A model generated the notes under the pieces. That model had not been told where the DNA came from. It was given only the letters and a program-made list of their open reading frames with translations, and did not search any database. From assembly GCA_016219285.1 (NCBI GenBank), contig JACRNJ010000056.1, forward strand, positions 1 to 33,041: 33,041 nucleotides of DNA. The letters are read 5' to 3'. Numbering within the stretch: position 1 is the stretch's first letter; each line of letters starts with the position of its first letter. The position numbers and the translations under genes were made by a program. Positions 22,815-29,267 of this stretch are shown here, in pieces. This DNA is from Deltaproteobacteria bacterium. Its GTDB lineage: Bacteria; Desulfobacterota; GWC2-55-46; UBA9637.

Positions 22815-23234
22815 ATGGAAAAAACTTTATCAATTGTTAAACCGGATGGTGTAAATAAAAACCTTATCGGCGAGGTGGTAAAAAGATTTGAAAGCGCCGG
22901 CCTTAAGGTGATTGCCATAAAAATGGCGCATCTCACAAAAAAACAGGCAGAGGGTTTTTATGCAGTCCATAAAGAACGGCCGTTCTTTGGCAGCCTTACA
23001 ACCTTTATGTGCTCAGGGCCTATAGTGCCAATGACGCTGGAAGGAAAGGATGCAATAAGAAAAGTGCGGGATATCATGGGGGCGACAAACCCAAAGGACG
23101 CTAAAGCAGGAACAATTAGAAAGGATTTTGCTGATTCAATCGAATCAAATATTGTACACGGCTCTGACGGTACAGACACAGCAGCCTTTGAGATAGGTTA
23201 TTTTTTTAATGCAACGGAGATTTCAAGACGATGA
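22815..23234 (+). CDS. ndk: Nucleoside diphosphate kinase
   Basis: Housekeeping enzyme that transfers the gamma phosphate from ATP to nucleoside diphosphates through a phosphohistidine. 139 residues, normal length. Signature parts: [13 protein letters not shown] at the N-terminus, [33 protein letters not shown], and the active-site histidine in SNIVHGSDG. The ATG at 22815 is chosen: GGAGGG lies 6 bases upstream and family proteins start M-E-K/R-T. It is the first chromosomal gene beyond the ICE junction. Confidence 0.97.
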   Translation: MEKTLSIVKPDGVNKNLIGEVVKRFESAGLKVIAIKMAHLTKKQAEGFYAVHKERPFFGSLTTFMCSGPIVPMTLEGKDAIRKVRDIMGATNPKDAKAGTIRKDFADSIESNIVHGSDGTDTAAFEIGYFFNATEISRR

Positions 23235-23327
23235 GATTACACGGATTACAAAAGCAGATAACACAGATTTATACAAAAATATAAATCTTAATCTGTGAAA
23301 TAGTTTTTCAAAAATCTGTGTAATCAA
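23231..23327. repeat. ACACAGATTT inverted repeat between ndk and the globin sensor
   Basis: ACACAGATTT at 23261-23270 and AAATCTGTGT at 23312-23321 form 10-bp arms, with further GATTAC/GTAATC pieces outside (23235-23249 and 23319-23325). This is a common intergenic repeat style in some deltaproteobacterial and Nitrospirota genomes; whether it acts as a terminator for ndk is unclear. Confidence 0.5.
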
Positions 23328-23341
23328 TCATGGGAGTTATC

Positions 23342-24244
23342 ATGGAATCCATTGATAAAATAAAAGTCCATTACAATTTCACAACAGTGGATGCGGCTAA
23401 TCTTAAACAGCTTAAGCCTGCGATGGAAAAACATAAGGACGAGTTTCCAAAGGAGTTTTACAATTACATAAAACACCTTGAGGACACGCCAAAGTTTCTT
23501 AAAAATGAAGAAATTATCAAAAGGCACCAGGAGGGGCTCAAGGAATGGTTTATAAATCTCTTCTCAGGTGAATACGGCACTCACTATCTAAGAGATATTG
23601 AACGTATAGGATATGCCCACGTAAAAATAAAACTTCCAGCCCATTATGTCAACGCTGCCATGCACTTTGTAAGATTATACTGCCTAAAAATTTTGGAGAA
23701 AGAATTCTGCGCAGATATGAACAAATGCAGATATTTGGCAAAATCAGTTGATAAGATTATAGATATAAACCTTGACGTCATCACAAGCTCATTCATTGAG
23801 GAAGAAATAAAAACATTTTTCCTGTCCGAAAGAGTAGAATCATATCTTATACAATTTGCCAACAGATTTGTATACGGCTTGAATCTCATACTTGTTATGG
23901 GCCTCGTAATTATGGGCATAATGGTAATGGGTCTATTTGTCTATGATGTAACCCATATCTTTACAGGCGACATAGAAAAAGGGCTTCTCGGCACATTAGG
24001 CTCGCTCTTGATGATGTGGGTTGTTATAGAGCTTATGGACACGGAAGTCAAACACCTCAAGGGCGGCAAGTTTGCCATAAAGGTATTTATAAGTGTTGCG
24101 CTGGTTGCCGTTATCAGAAAGCTGCTGGTAAGCACTCTCAAGGCCGAAGCAGTGGATTCCCACCTATCGCTCATCCTTATAGCCGCAATAGCCGTTCTTG
24201 GAGCAATCTACTGGCTGATAGCCAAGACGGAGAAGACGGAGTAA
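23342..24244 (+). CDS. Protoglobin-PsiE fusion: putative heme-based gas sensor in the membrane
   Basis: 300 residues. The first about 170 form a protoglobin/globin-coupled-sensor domain: FTTVDAANLKQLKP, then RIGYAHVKIKLPAHYVNAAMHF, where the histidine of IGYAH (residue 93) is the expected proximal heme ligand. The last about 120 residues contain four membrane helices and resemble the PsiE family (phosphate-starvation-inducible), including LMDTEVKHLKGGKFAIKVFI. It would sense oxygen or another gas and relay to the membrane domain. ATG at 23342 has GGGAG 5 bases before it. The gene lies next to oxygen-sensitive nitrogenase genes. PsiE function itself is unknown. Confidence 0.8.
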   Translation: MESIDKIKVHYNFTTVDAANLKQLKPAMEKHKDEFPKEFYNYIKHLEDTPKFLKNEEIIKRHQEGLKEWFINLFSGEYGTHYLRDIERIGYAHVKIKLPAHYVNAAMHFVRLYCLKILEKEFCADMNKCRYLAKSVDKIIDINLDVITSSFIEEEIKTFFLSERVESYLIQFANRFVYGLNLILVMGLVIMGIMVMGLFVYDVTHIFTGDIEKGLLGTLGSLLMMWVVIELMDTEVKHLKGGKFAIKVFISVALVAVIRKLLVSTLKAEAVDSHLSLILIAAIAVLGAIYWLIAKTEKTE

Positions 24245-25285
24245 CCCAGCGCCAAAACCTAATCCTCTTTTATCATCTGTAATATATTGCAACTTTTCCA
24301 ATGTTTTTTGTCCGGTATGTTTGCCGATGTAAAATCCCCTCCTGTTTCCTGCCTCCTCTGGGAAAAACGGTTCGTAATTGGACGGCTCTTTCAAGACGCC
24401 GTCCACATGAATGCCTGACTCATGGTTGAAGGCCATGTCTCCGACAATAGGCTTATCGGGCGCAACAGGCCGCCCGGAAAATCGGGAGACAAGAAACGAG
24501 AGCTGCTTGAGCATTTTGGTATTGACGCCGGTTTTTATGCCTTCTAATTTTTCCAAAGTCATAACTACTTCTTCAAGAGCGGCATTCCCTGCCCGCTCTC
24601 CCATGCCGTTCACAGTAACGCTGGCATACTCCGCTCCTCCCTTTATGCCCGCAAGTGCGTTCGCTGTTGCCATGCCGAAGTCGTTGTGCGTGTGAATCTC
24701 TACGGGAATTTTTACATGCCTTCTGATATATGCAATAAGTTCAAATGTCTTGAAAGGCGTGAGGATGCCGACGGTGTCACATATCCTGATTCGGTCTGCC
24801 TGCAATTCTTCCAACTGTCTGCAAACCTCCAGAACAAAGGATACATCCGCCCTTGAAGCATCCTCAAGACCGCAGGCCGCATAACAACCCTCTTTTTTGA
24901 TTGCAGGGATTATCTTTGTAAATCTTTCTTTTACCCAGTCCCGTGTTTTTCTGAGTTTGTTTTGTATTTGAATATCGGAAACAGGACAGGAGATGTAAAG
25001 ATTCTCTGCGCCGCAAGAGAGAGAGGCTTCAATATCTTTTTCCAGAACACGATTCCATGTGAAAATTTTCACGGTAGGGGCGACCGCGTAGGGCGCCCCT
25101 ACAAAACCGATGACCGCCTTCACCGCCTCCGCCTCATCTCCACCCATAACCGGCGTGCCTGCCTCAATCTCCTTTATGCCGACGGCGGACAATGCCTTTG
25201 CAATCTCCACCTTCTCGCCGATGGTGAATGCAGCGCCCGGCGCCTGCTCGCCGTCCCGTAATGTTGTGTCAACAAGGGTAATCAT
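24164..25285 (-). CDS. nifV: Homocitrate synthase NifV
   Basis: Makes homocitrate from acetyl-CoA and 2-oxoglutarate; homocitrate is the organic ligand of FeMo-cofactor. 373 residues. Motifs: LVDTTLRDGEQAPG (metal and substrate binding), GLEDASRAD, IHTHNDFGMATANALAG with the metal-binding H-x-H, and NGMGERAGNAALEEVVM; all are hallmarks of the DRE-TIM metallolyase family. ATG at 25285. Odd points: a palindromic repeat inserted in frame adds about nine residues (VGAPYAVAPT) near residue 70, and the C-terminus after GKHTGQKTLE does not follow the family and overlaps the convergent globin-sensor gene by 81 bases, so it is probably truncated or out of frame. Confidence 0.92.
   Translation of the reverse strand: MITLVDTTLRDGEQAPGAAFTIGEKVEIAKALSAVGIKEIEAGTPVMGGDEAEAVKAVIGFVGAPYAVAPTVKIFTWNRVLEKDIEASLSCGAENLYISCPVSDIQIQNKLRKTRDWVKERFTKIIPAIKKEGCYAACGLEDASRADVSFVLEVCRQLEELQADRIRICDTVGILTPFKTFELIAYIRRHVKIPVEIHTHNDFGMATANALAGIKGGAEYASVTVNGMGERAGNAALEEVVMTLEKLEGIKTGVNTKMLKQLSFLVSRFSGRPVAPDKPIVGDMAFNHESGIHVDGVLKEPSNYEPFFPEEAGNRRGFYIGKHTGQKTLEKLQYITDDKRGLGFGAGLLRLLRLGYQPVDCSKNGYCGYKDER
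25074..25102. repeat. Palindromic repeat inside nifV
   Basis: GTAGGGGCG (25074-25082) and its complement CGCCCCTAC (25094-25102), loop 11 bases. The unit is of the GTAGGGGCG...CGCCCCTAC type common as intergenic dispersed repeats, here inside the reading frame. Confidence 0.8.
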
Positions 25286-25302
25286 AAATGATAGTTTCAA
25301 GA

Positions 25303-25375
25303 TGCAAGATTCAAGTTACAGAAATCAGGCTATGTGTTTTACTTGCAACTTGTAACTTGCAACTTGTATCTTTTA
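25303..25375. repeat. Low-complexity repeat at nifB end
   Basis: Tandem ACTTGCAACTTGTAACTTGCAACTTGTA-type pieces at 25341-25370 and an opposed TTCAAGATGCAAGATTCAAG at 25297-25316. They sit between nifB and nifV and form the last about 20 codons of nifB. Confidence 0.65.
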
Positions 25376-26204
25376 GCATTCCCGCCGCATCGCTCCTGCA
25401 CTGGCGGCAGTGTTTCATGGTTTCAATTTCACCGCCGACTATATCTTGCATCCGGCTGAGATCCGCCTCTTCCGGTCTTTTTATTTTTTCAAATGCGCTT
25501 CCCGGCGCAGGGATGAGCGGCATAATATTCACCAGATGCGCGCCAAGTTCCTTTACCTGTCTTGCAACCGTTTCTATATGGCTGTCATTTATGCCCGGGA
25601 TATAAAGGGAGTTTATTTTTAAAAATATCCCTTTGCCTTTGAGCTTCAAAAGCCCCTCTCTCTGCCGCTCCAGAAGCAGTGATGCGCCTTCTTTGCCGTA
25701 GTAATTTTTTCCTCTGAACCTCACCCAGCGATAAATCTTTTCCGCTATGGCGACATCCGTGCTGTTGATGGTAACGGTTATATAGCCGACCTTGAGCCGC
25801 AAAAGTTCATCCGCATAATCCGCCAACATGAGTCCATTAGTAGAAAGACAGAGGTGCAGCGATGCGGACATGCCCCGCACGAGTTCAAGGGTGTAAAAGG
25901 TTTTTTCAGGATTTGCAAGACTGTCTCCCGGGCCTGCGATGCCTACGGTGGAGATATACGGCATTGCCTTCAATGCCTGTTCGAGCCGGGTTTCAGCCTC
26001 TTCAGGCAGCAGTATCTCCGAGATCACGCCCGGCCTGCTTTCGTTGGCGCAGTCGTATTTCCTGCTGCAATAGTTGCAGGAGATATTGCACTTGGGCGCT
26101 ACAGGGAGATGAATCCTGCCGAAGTGCTTGCTTGCATCTTCGCTGAAACACGGGTGTCGTGTGAGTAGGGGCGGGGCTTGTCCCCGCCCGCTTGTTGTCC
26201 GCAT
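25311..26204 (-). CDS. nifB: FeMo-cofactor biosynthesis radical SAM protein NifB
   Basis: Radical SAM enzyme that builds the NifB-cofactor core (8Fe-9S-C) of FeMo-co. About 297 residues. HPCFSEDASKHFGRIHLPVAP precedes the cluster motif CNISCNYCSRKYDCANESRPG (C-x3-C-x2-C); later GIAGPGDSLANPEKT, STNGLMLADY and a final KHCRQCRSDAAGML are all NifB features. It lacks the C-terminal NifX-like domain found in many NifB proteins; two separate nifX-type genes lie upstream. ATG at 26204 with AGGAGG 10 bases before is preferred over TTG at 26213. Codons after SDAAGML come from a repeat. Its 5' end overlaps hesA by about 106 bases because a palindrome removed the hesA stop region. Confidence 0.93.
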   Translation of the reverse strand: MRTTSGRGQAPPLLTRHPCFSEDASKHFGRIHLPVAPKCNISCNYCSRKYDCANESRPGVISEILLPEEAETRLEQALKAMPYISTVGIAGPGDSLANPEKTFYTLELVRGMSASLHLCLSTNGLMLADYADELLRLKVGYITVTINSTDVAIAEKIYRWVRFRGKNYYGKEGASLLLERQREGLLKLKGKGIFLKINSLYIPGINDSHIETVARQVKELGAHLVNIMPLIPAPGSAFEKIKRPEEADLSRMQDIVGGEIETMKHCRQCRSDAAGMLKDTSCKLQVASKTHSLISVT

Positions 26205-26929
26205 AAGGCGCAATCCTCCTGTTTATGGATTTTAAATTTGTTCAGTTCCATCCTTCCCATATCAAAATGGAGGAGGGTGTTGAACATCGGCTCCTGAAAA
26301 CCGGAAATAATCTTTACAGCCTCAATAGCGGCAAGGCAGCCGAATACGCCGGAAACCGCGCCCAGCACGGGAAAGCCGTAAGGGTTCCAATCAGGGTCTT
26401 CTGGATAGAGACAGTGAAGGCAGGCGGTCTCTTTCGGAATCACGGAAAACAAATAACCCTCCATGCCATTCATTGCCGCTTCTATCATGGGTTTGCCTGC
26501 TTCTATACAAACACGGTTTATAATTCTGCGCTCCGGAAAGTTGTGCCGCGCGTCAATAACAATATCAACATCTGGGATCACGGCTTGAAGCCTTTCAAGT
26601 TTTATCGGCTCGTCAAAAATATCTATTTCAACATGAGGGTTGAAATTTTGTATGGTCTCTTTTGCCATGACAACCCTCGATTTTCCTATTCCGTCCGCTA
26701 TCATAAGCGCCTGCCTGTTGAGATCAGACGTCTCCAGTTTTCCTTCATGGATGAGAACGAGTCTGCCGATGCCTGCTGCGGCAAGGTACAGAGCCGCCGC
26801 GCCGCCAAGCCCGCCGATGCCTGCAACAAAGGCAGCGGAATCTTTAAGCCTCTGCTGGGCGCCTTCAGCAAAACCGTCAACAGACATCTGTCTTTTGTAT
26901 CTTTCTATTTCCTCTTTGGTCAGCATCAT
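26099..26929 (-). CDS. hesA: HesA/MoeB/ThiF-family adenylating protein
   Basis: E1-like ATP-dependent adenylating enzyme often found in nif clusters as HesA, assumed to help sulfur or metal handling for cofactor maturation. Motifs: ERYKRQMSVDGFAEGAQQRL, glycine-rich nucleotide loop GIGGLGGAAALYLAAAGIG, DLNRQ, DARHNFPERRIIN and zinc pairs CLHC and CALCG. ATG at 26929; its ribosome site GGAG is part of the repeat upstream. After CALCGQQ the frame runs through a palindromic repeat (GGDKPRPYS) and then out of frame across the nifB start, so the last about 28 residues are not native. Confidence 0.85.
   Translation of the reverse strand: MMLTKEEIERYKRQMSVDGFAEGAQQRLKDSAAFVAGIGGLGGAAALYLAAAGIGRLVLIHEGKLETSDLNRQALMIADGIGKSRVVMAKETIQNFNPHVEIDIFDEPIKLERLQAVIPDVDIVIDARHNFPERRIINRVCIEAGKPMIEAAMNGMEGYLFSVIPKETACLHCLYPEDPDWNPYGFPVLGAVSGVFGCLAAIEAVKIISGFQEPMFNTLLHFDMGRMELNKFKIHKQEDCALCGQQAGGDKPRPYSHDTRVSAKMQASTSAGFISL
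26169..26189. repeat. Palindromic repeat at hesA/nifB junction
   Basis: GGGCGGGG (26169-26176), loop CTTGT, CCCCGCCC (26182-26189). It is read as GGDKPRP in hesA and falls inside the first codons of nifB. Confidence 0.8.
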
Positions 26930-26934
26930 ATTTT

Positions 26935-27315
26935 TTAACTCCGAACTCCCAACTCCGAACTCATAACTGTTTTTATCCCTTCCTCTATCCAATCTGCTAT
27001 CATAAATGTCTTTACGCCCATCCGCTCAAGTTCTTTCTCAGGTCTTGCCCCGATCCTTGTTACCAGAAGGATTTGGCAATCCTTCAACGCATCAAAAATA
27101 TTTGCAGACCTGTTCTGGCCGTAGCGCTCTTCTTCATTGTCCGCGCAATATTTTTCAACCGGTCTTTCTTCAAGAAATTTTATTTCAAATCCCCCCTCCC
27201 CCCCTTTGCTCAAGGGGGGATTGATGGGGGTTGCCTCATAGATCAAAAATCTCTCTGCATGGCCAAAGTGCTGATTTATAACCCTTCCATCTTTTGAGGC
27301 GACCGCTATGAGCAT
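26935..27315 (-). CDS. NifX/NafY-type cofactor carrier protein 2
   Basis: A dinitrogenase iron-molybdenum cofactor family protein (the domain of NifX, NafY and the NifB C-terminus) that binds cofactor intermediates. 126 residues. Pattern: MLIAVASKDGRVINQHFGHAERFLIYE, with the cofactor-binding HFGHA motif, later DCQILLVTRIGARPEKELERMGVKTF. A G/C-run repeat is inserted in frame after YEA (NPPLSKGGEGG, residues about 31-41), and the last residues (SSELGVRS) come from another repeat. ATG at 27315 overlaps nifX by 10 bases. It may replace the missing NifX domain of NifB. Confidence 0.85.
   Translation of the reverse strand: MLIAVASKDGRVINQHFGHAERFLIYEATPINPPLSKGGEGGFEIKFLEERPVEKYCADNEEERYGQNRSANIFDALKDCQILLVTRIGARPEKELERMGVKTFMIADWIEEGIKTVMSSELGVRS
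26936..26968. repeat. CTCCGAACTC tandem repeat between nifX2 and hesA
   Basis: AACTCCGAACTCCCAACTCCGAACTCATAACT type sequence, matching the repeats inside nifN (28.86-28.95 kb) and nifE (30.04-30.07 kb). It forms the nifX2 C-terminus and supplies the GGAG before hesA. Confidence 0.75.
27188..27232. repeat. G/C-run repeat inside nifX2
   Basis: AATCCCCCCTCCCCCCCTTT, GCTCAAGGGGGGATTGATGG, GGG: an inverted repeat of C-runs and G-runs around TTTGCTCAA. In frame it yields NPPLSKGGEGG, a peptide seen in many unrelated proteins where this dispersed repeat has landed. Confidence 0.75.
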
Positions 27316-27692
27316 GTTTCCTTCTCCAGAATCTTTCTCAACCAGATTGGCGGTTTTTTCAGAACCTCAACCATCTTCCGCATCACCTCATCAATCTGCT
27401 CAGGCTGTGAAACCTTGATGGGATGGATTCTCTGTCGGATTACCCGCGCGGCAGCCACCGGACCTATCTGACTGCAATAAACGATGGCGCAATCCTTTAT
27501 GGTGGCAATCTGTTTATCAATCTTGTCCACTTCGTCATCCCCGCCGGGGACAGATTTTAAATCTGTCCCCGCCTCCCGCATTCCCGCAAACTGAAAACCG
27601 GAAGCCGTTACCTCATAGATCGCAAATTGCCTGCACCATCCGAAGTGGTCGTTGATAAATTTATTATCTTTTGTGGCAAAGGCGAGTTTCAT
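27306..27692 (-). CDS. nifX: NifX-family cofactor carrier protein 1
   Basis: Second protein of the same family, 128 residues: MKLAFATKDNKFINDHFGWCRQFAIYEV with the HFG motif, and later DCAIVYCSQIGPVAAARVIR and the tail KKPPIWLRKIL. It would carry NifB-co or FeMo-co precursors between NifB, NifEN and apo-NifDK. The ATG at 27692 overlaps the ferredoxin stop as ATGA, so the longer frame to 27746 is rejected. A palindrome of 27 bases is inserted in frame and adds the nine residues GTDLKSVPG around residue 50. Confidence 0.88.
   Translation of the reverse strand: MKLAFATKDNKFINDHFGWCRQFAIYEVTASGFQFAGMREAGTDLKSVPGGDDEVDKIDKQIATIKDCAIVYCSQIGPVAAARVIRQRIHPIKVSQPEQIDEVMRKMVEVLKKPPIWLRKILEKETCS
27545..27571. 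repeat. 27-bp palindrome inside nifX
   Basis: CGGGGACAGATTT, one base, AAATCTGTCCCCG: 13-bp perfect arms. Its length of 27 keeps the frame open. Confidence 0.88.
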
Positions 27693-27976
27693 GCAGCCCT
27701 CGCAGGTTCGTGAACATGGCACTTCTTCGCACATACCCGGGCGCACGCCTCGCAGCCGATGCAGTCATCAGGATTTGCGATGCTCATCACCATGTTGCCC
27801 ATATCGTCTCCGTATTCGTCCTTTCCTTCAAACGGCTTTTCAATAAGATTCAACACCCCTCTGCCGCATACCTTGAAGCACCTGCCGCAGGCTATGCAGG
27901 TTTCAACATTGATGCTCTGAATGAATTGCGGCGTCCATGCCTTGCCGCTTTGGGTGATTCCTGTGATATGATTCAT
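27689..27976 (-). CDS. nif-associated 2[4Fe-4S] ferredoxin
   Basis: Electron carrier for nitrogenase or for cofactor assembly, of the ferredoxin III/FdxB type. 95 residues from ATG 27976 (GGAGGG 6 bases upstream): MNHITGITQSGKAWTP, then cluster motif CIACGRCFKVCGRGVLNL and second motif CIGCEACARVCAKKCH. Between them lies an acidic loop (EGKDEYGDDMGNMVMS) typical of FdxB. The start overlaps the nifN tail by 74 bases; the stop overlaps nifX. Confidence 0.88.
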   Translation of the reverse strand: MNHITGITQSGKAWTPQFIQSINVETCIACGRCFKVCGRGVLNLIEKPFEGKDEYGDDMGNMVMSIANPDDCIGCEACARVCAKKCHVHEPARAA

Positions 27977-29267
27977 TGCGTCCCTCCTGAAATATATTCG
28001 CCATATCAAACAAAAAATTCAATGTCCCACGATAACCGACCCGCACCTTCAAAGTCTCTCCGAATCTGTCATAAACCGGAAAACCCATTCTTAACAGCGG
28101 TATGCCGAGCCTGTCTGAAATCTCTTTTCCGTGACTGTTTGCAATAAGCAAATCCGCATCCCGCGCCATATCTTCAAGGTCTTCTAAATCCCCCCTCTCC
28201 CTAACCCTCTCCCCGCTGGGGAGAGGGAAGGGTGAGGGGCAATCCGCAATCAGACTCATTCCCATCTCACGACAAAATGAGCTTATCCCCGAAGGCATGT
28301 CTCCGTCAAGGCCGATAGCAATCTTTTTATCCGCCATGATGAGATGCGTATCCACCATTCCGTCTATAAGTCTTTTTCTCCATCTCCTGATATTTTCAGG
28401 CGCATCCTTTCCACTGAGATTCATAAGAAGTTTTATAAACTCATCCATTGCCTCAAGGCCGGTAAGACCGCCAAACGAATAAAGCGGGGTTTTAAATTTC
28501 TGCCGAAGTATCTCTCCAGCTTTTTGCATAGACTTGCCTATGGCAATGGTGGCAGCGGCGCGGCCCATCCGTTTTATCTCCTCTATATGCAAGCCGTCCA
28601 ACGGAAGAATTCCGTATCGAGCCTTTGAGCCGTCCATTGATAAGGATAAATCCGGCAACACAACAGGCTTGAGGCCGAAGGCTGAAACCGTCTCTTTTAT
28701 CTCTTCCAAATCTCCGATGGTCAGAAATGCAGAGGGGAGTATGTTTATCTGATCGGAAATAACAGGGCCGGCCTCTGCCATATTTTCCAGCATAACCTCC
28801 ACCGCCTTTGCATAACCATCGTCGAAACCGCCCATGTAGTCAGGACAGGGGATGTAAATAAGTTCGGAGTTGTGAGTTCGGAGTTCGGAGTGAAACCCCT
28901 TTGATTGTTTGTTTTTACTCCCGACTCCAAACTCCGAACTCATAACTGTTTCCACATCTTCCCCTCTCACCTCCGAAAGCGCGGTGCCGATGACTCCTAT
29001 GACAGAAGGTTTGAATTTTTCAGTAACATCGAGAATCTTGTTTTTCAGTTCATCCAGTCCGCCCATGATGGTCGGCATTTCTTTTATATCAGTGCCGACA
29101 AGTCCTACCGGTTCTTTTACATGTTGTGTCATAAGAACCTTGCCGAGGAATGTGCAGCCAGGCGCAGCATGAAAAAGCGCAATCGCGCCCTTTATCCCCT
29201 GTAGCGCGTATGCCGCGCCCAATGCCGGGCTTGTCTTTAACGGGTTGACGGTTAAGGTCTTTCCCAT
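27903..29267 (-). CDS. nifN: FeMo-cofactor assembly scaffold subunit NifN
   Basis: Subunit of NifEN, the scaffold where NifB-co becomes FeMo-co. 454 residues. MGKTLTVNPLKTSPALGAAYALQGI opens as in NifN, with the P-cluster-type cysteine in GAIALFHAAPGCTFLGKV; YIPCPDYMGGFDDGYAKAV, SFGGLTGLEAMDEFI and the ending VGYRGTLNFLFDMAN follow the family. ATG at 29267 has AAGGA upstream and overlaps nifE by 16 bases. Two repeats are inserted in frame: SSEFGVGSKNKQSKGFHSEL before YIPCPDY, and PSPFPLPSGERVRERG near residue 360. Both look like additions to surface loops. Confidence 0.94.
   Translation of the reverse strand: MGKTLTVNPLKTSPALGAAYALQGIKGAIALFHAAPGCTFLGKVLMTQHVKEPVGLVGTDIKEMPTIMGGLDELKNKILDVTEKFKPSVIGVIGTALSEVRGEDVETVMSSEFGVGSKNKQSKGFHSELRTHNSELIYIPCPDYMGGFDDGYAKAVEVMLENMAEAGPVISDQINILPSAFLTIGDLEEIKETVSAFGLKPVVLPDLSLSMDGSKARYGILPLDGLHIEEIKRMGRAAATIAIGKSMQKAGEILRQKFKTPLYSFGGLTGLEAMDEFIKLLMNLSGKDAPENIRRWRKRLIDGMVDTHLIMADKKIAIGLDGDMPSGISSFCREMGMSLIADCPSPFPLPSGERVRERGDLEDLEDMARDADLLIANSHGKEISDRLGIPLLRMGFPVYDRFGETLKVRVGYRGTLNFLFDMANIFQEGRNESYHRNHPKRQGMDAAIHSEHQC
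28191..28239. repeat. CCCTCTCCC-type inverted repeat inside nifN
   Basis: CCCCTCTCCCTAACCCTCTC followed by CCC, GCTGG and the G-rich opposite arm. In frame it gives PSPFPLPSGERVRERG, a peptide well known from this dispersed repeat in many genomes. Confidence 0.8.
28859..28950. repeat. AGTTCGGAGT / ACTCCGAACT inverted repeat inside nifN
   Basis: Several GTTCGGAGTT units (28863-28893) face CGACTCCAAACTCCGAACTC (28923-28942) around a central A/T-rich part. The whole block keeps the nifN frame open and encodes about 30 residues. Confidence 0.8.

Noticed and set aside
26225-26938. 237-codon plus-strand frame opposite hesA
   Set aside because: Antisense of a well-supported gene; no domain or ribosome site.
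27693-27746. Longer NifX start at 27746
   Set aside because: The extension is the out-of-frame ferredoxin tail; the ATGA overlap at 27692 is the natural start.
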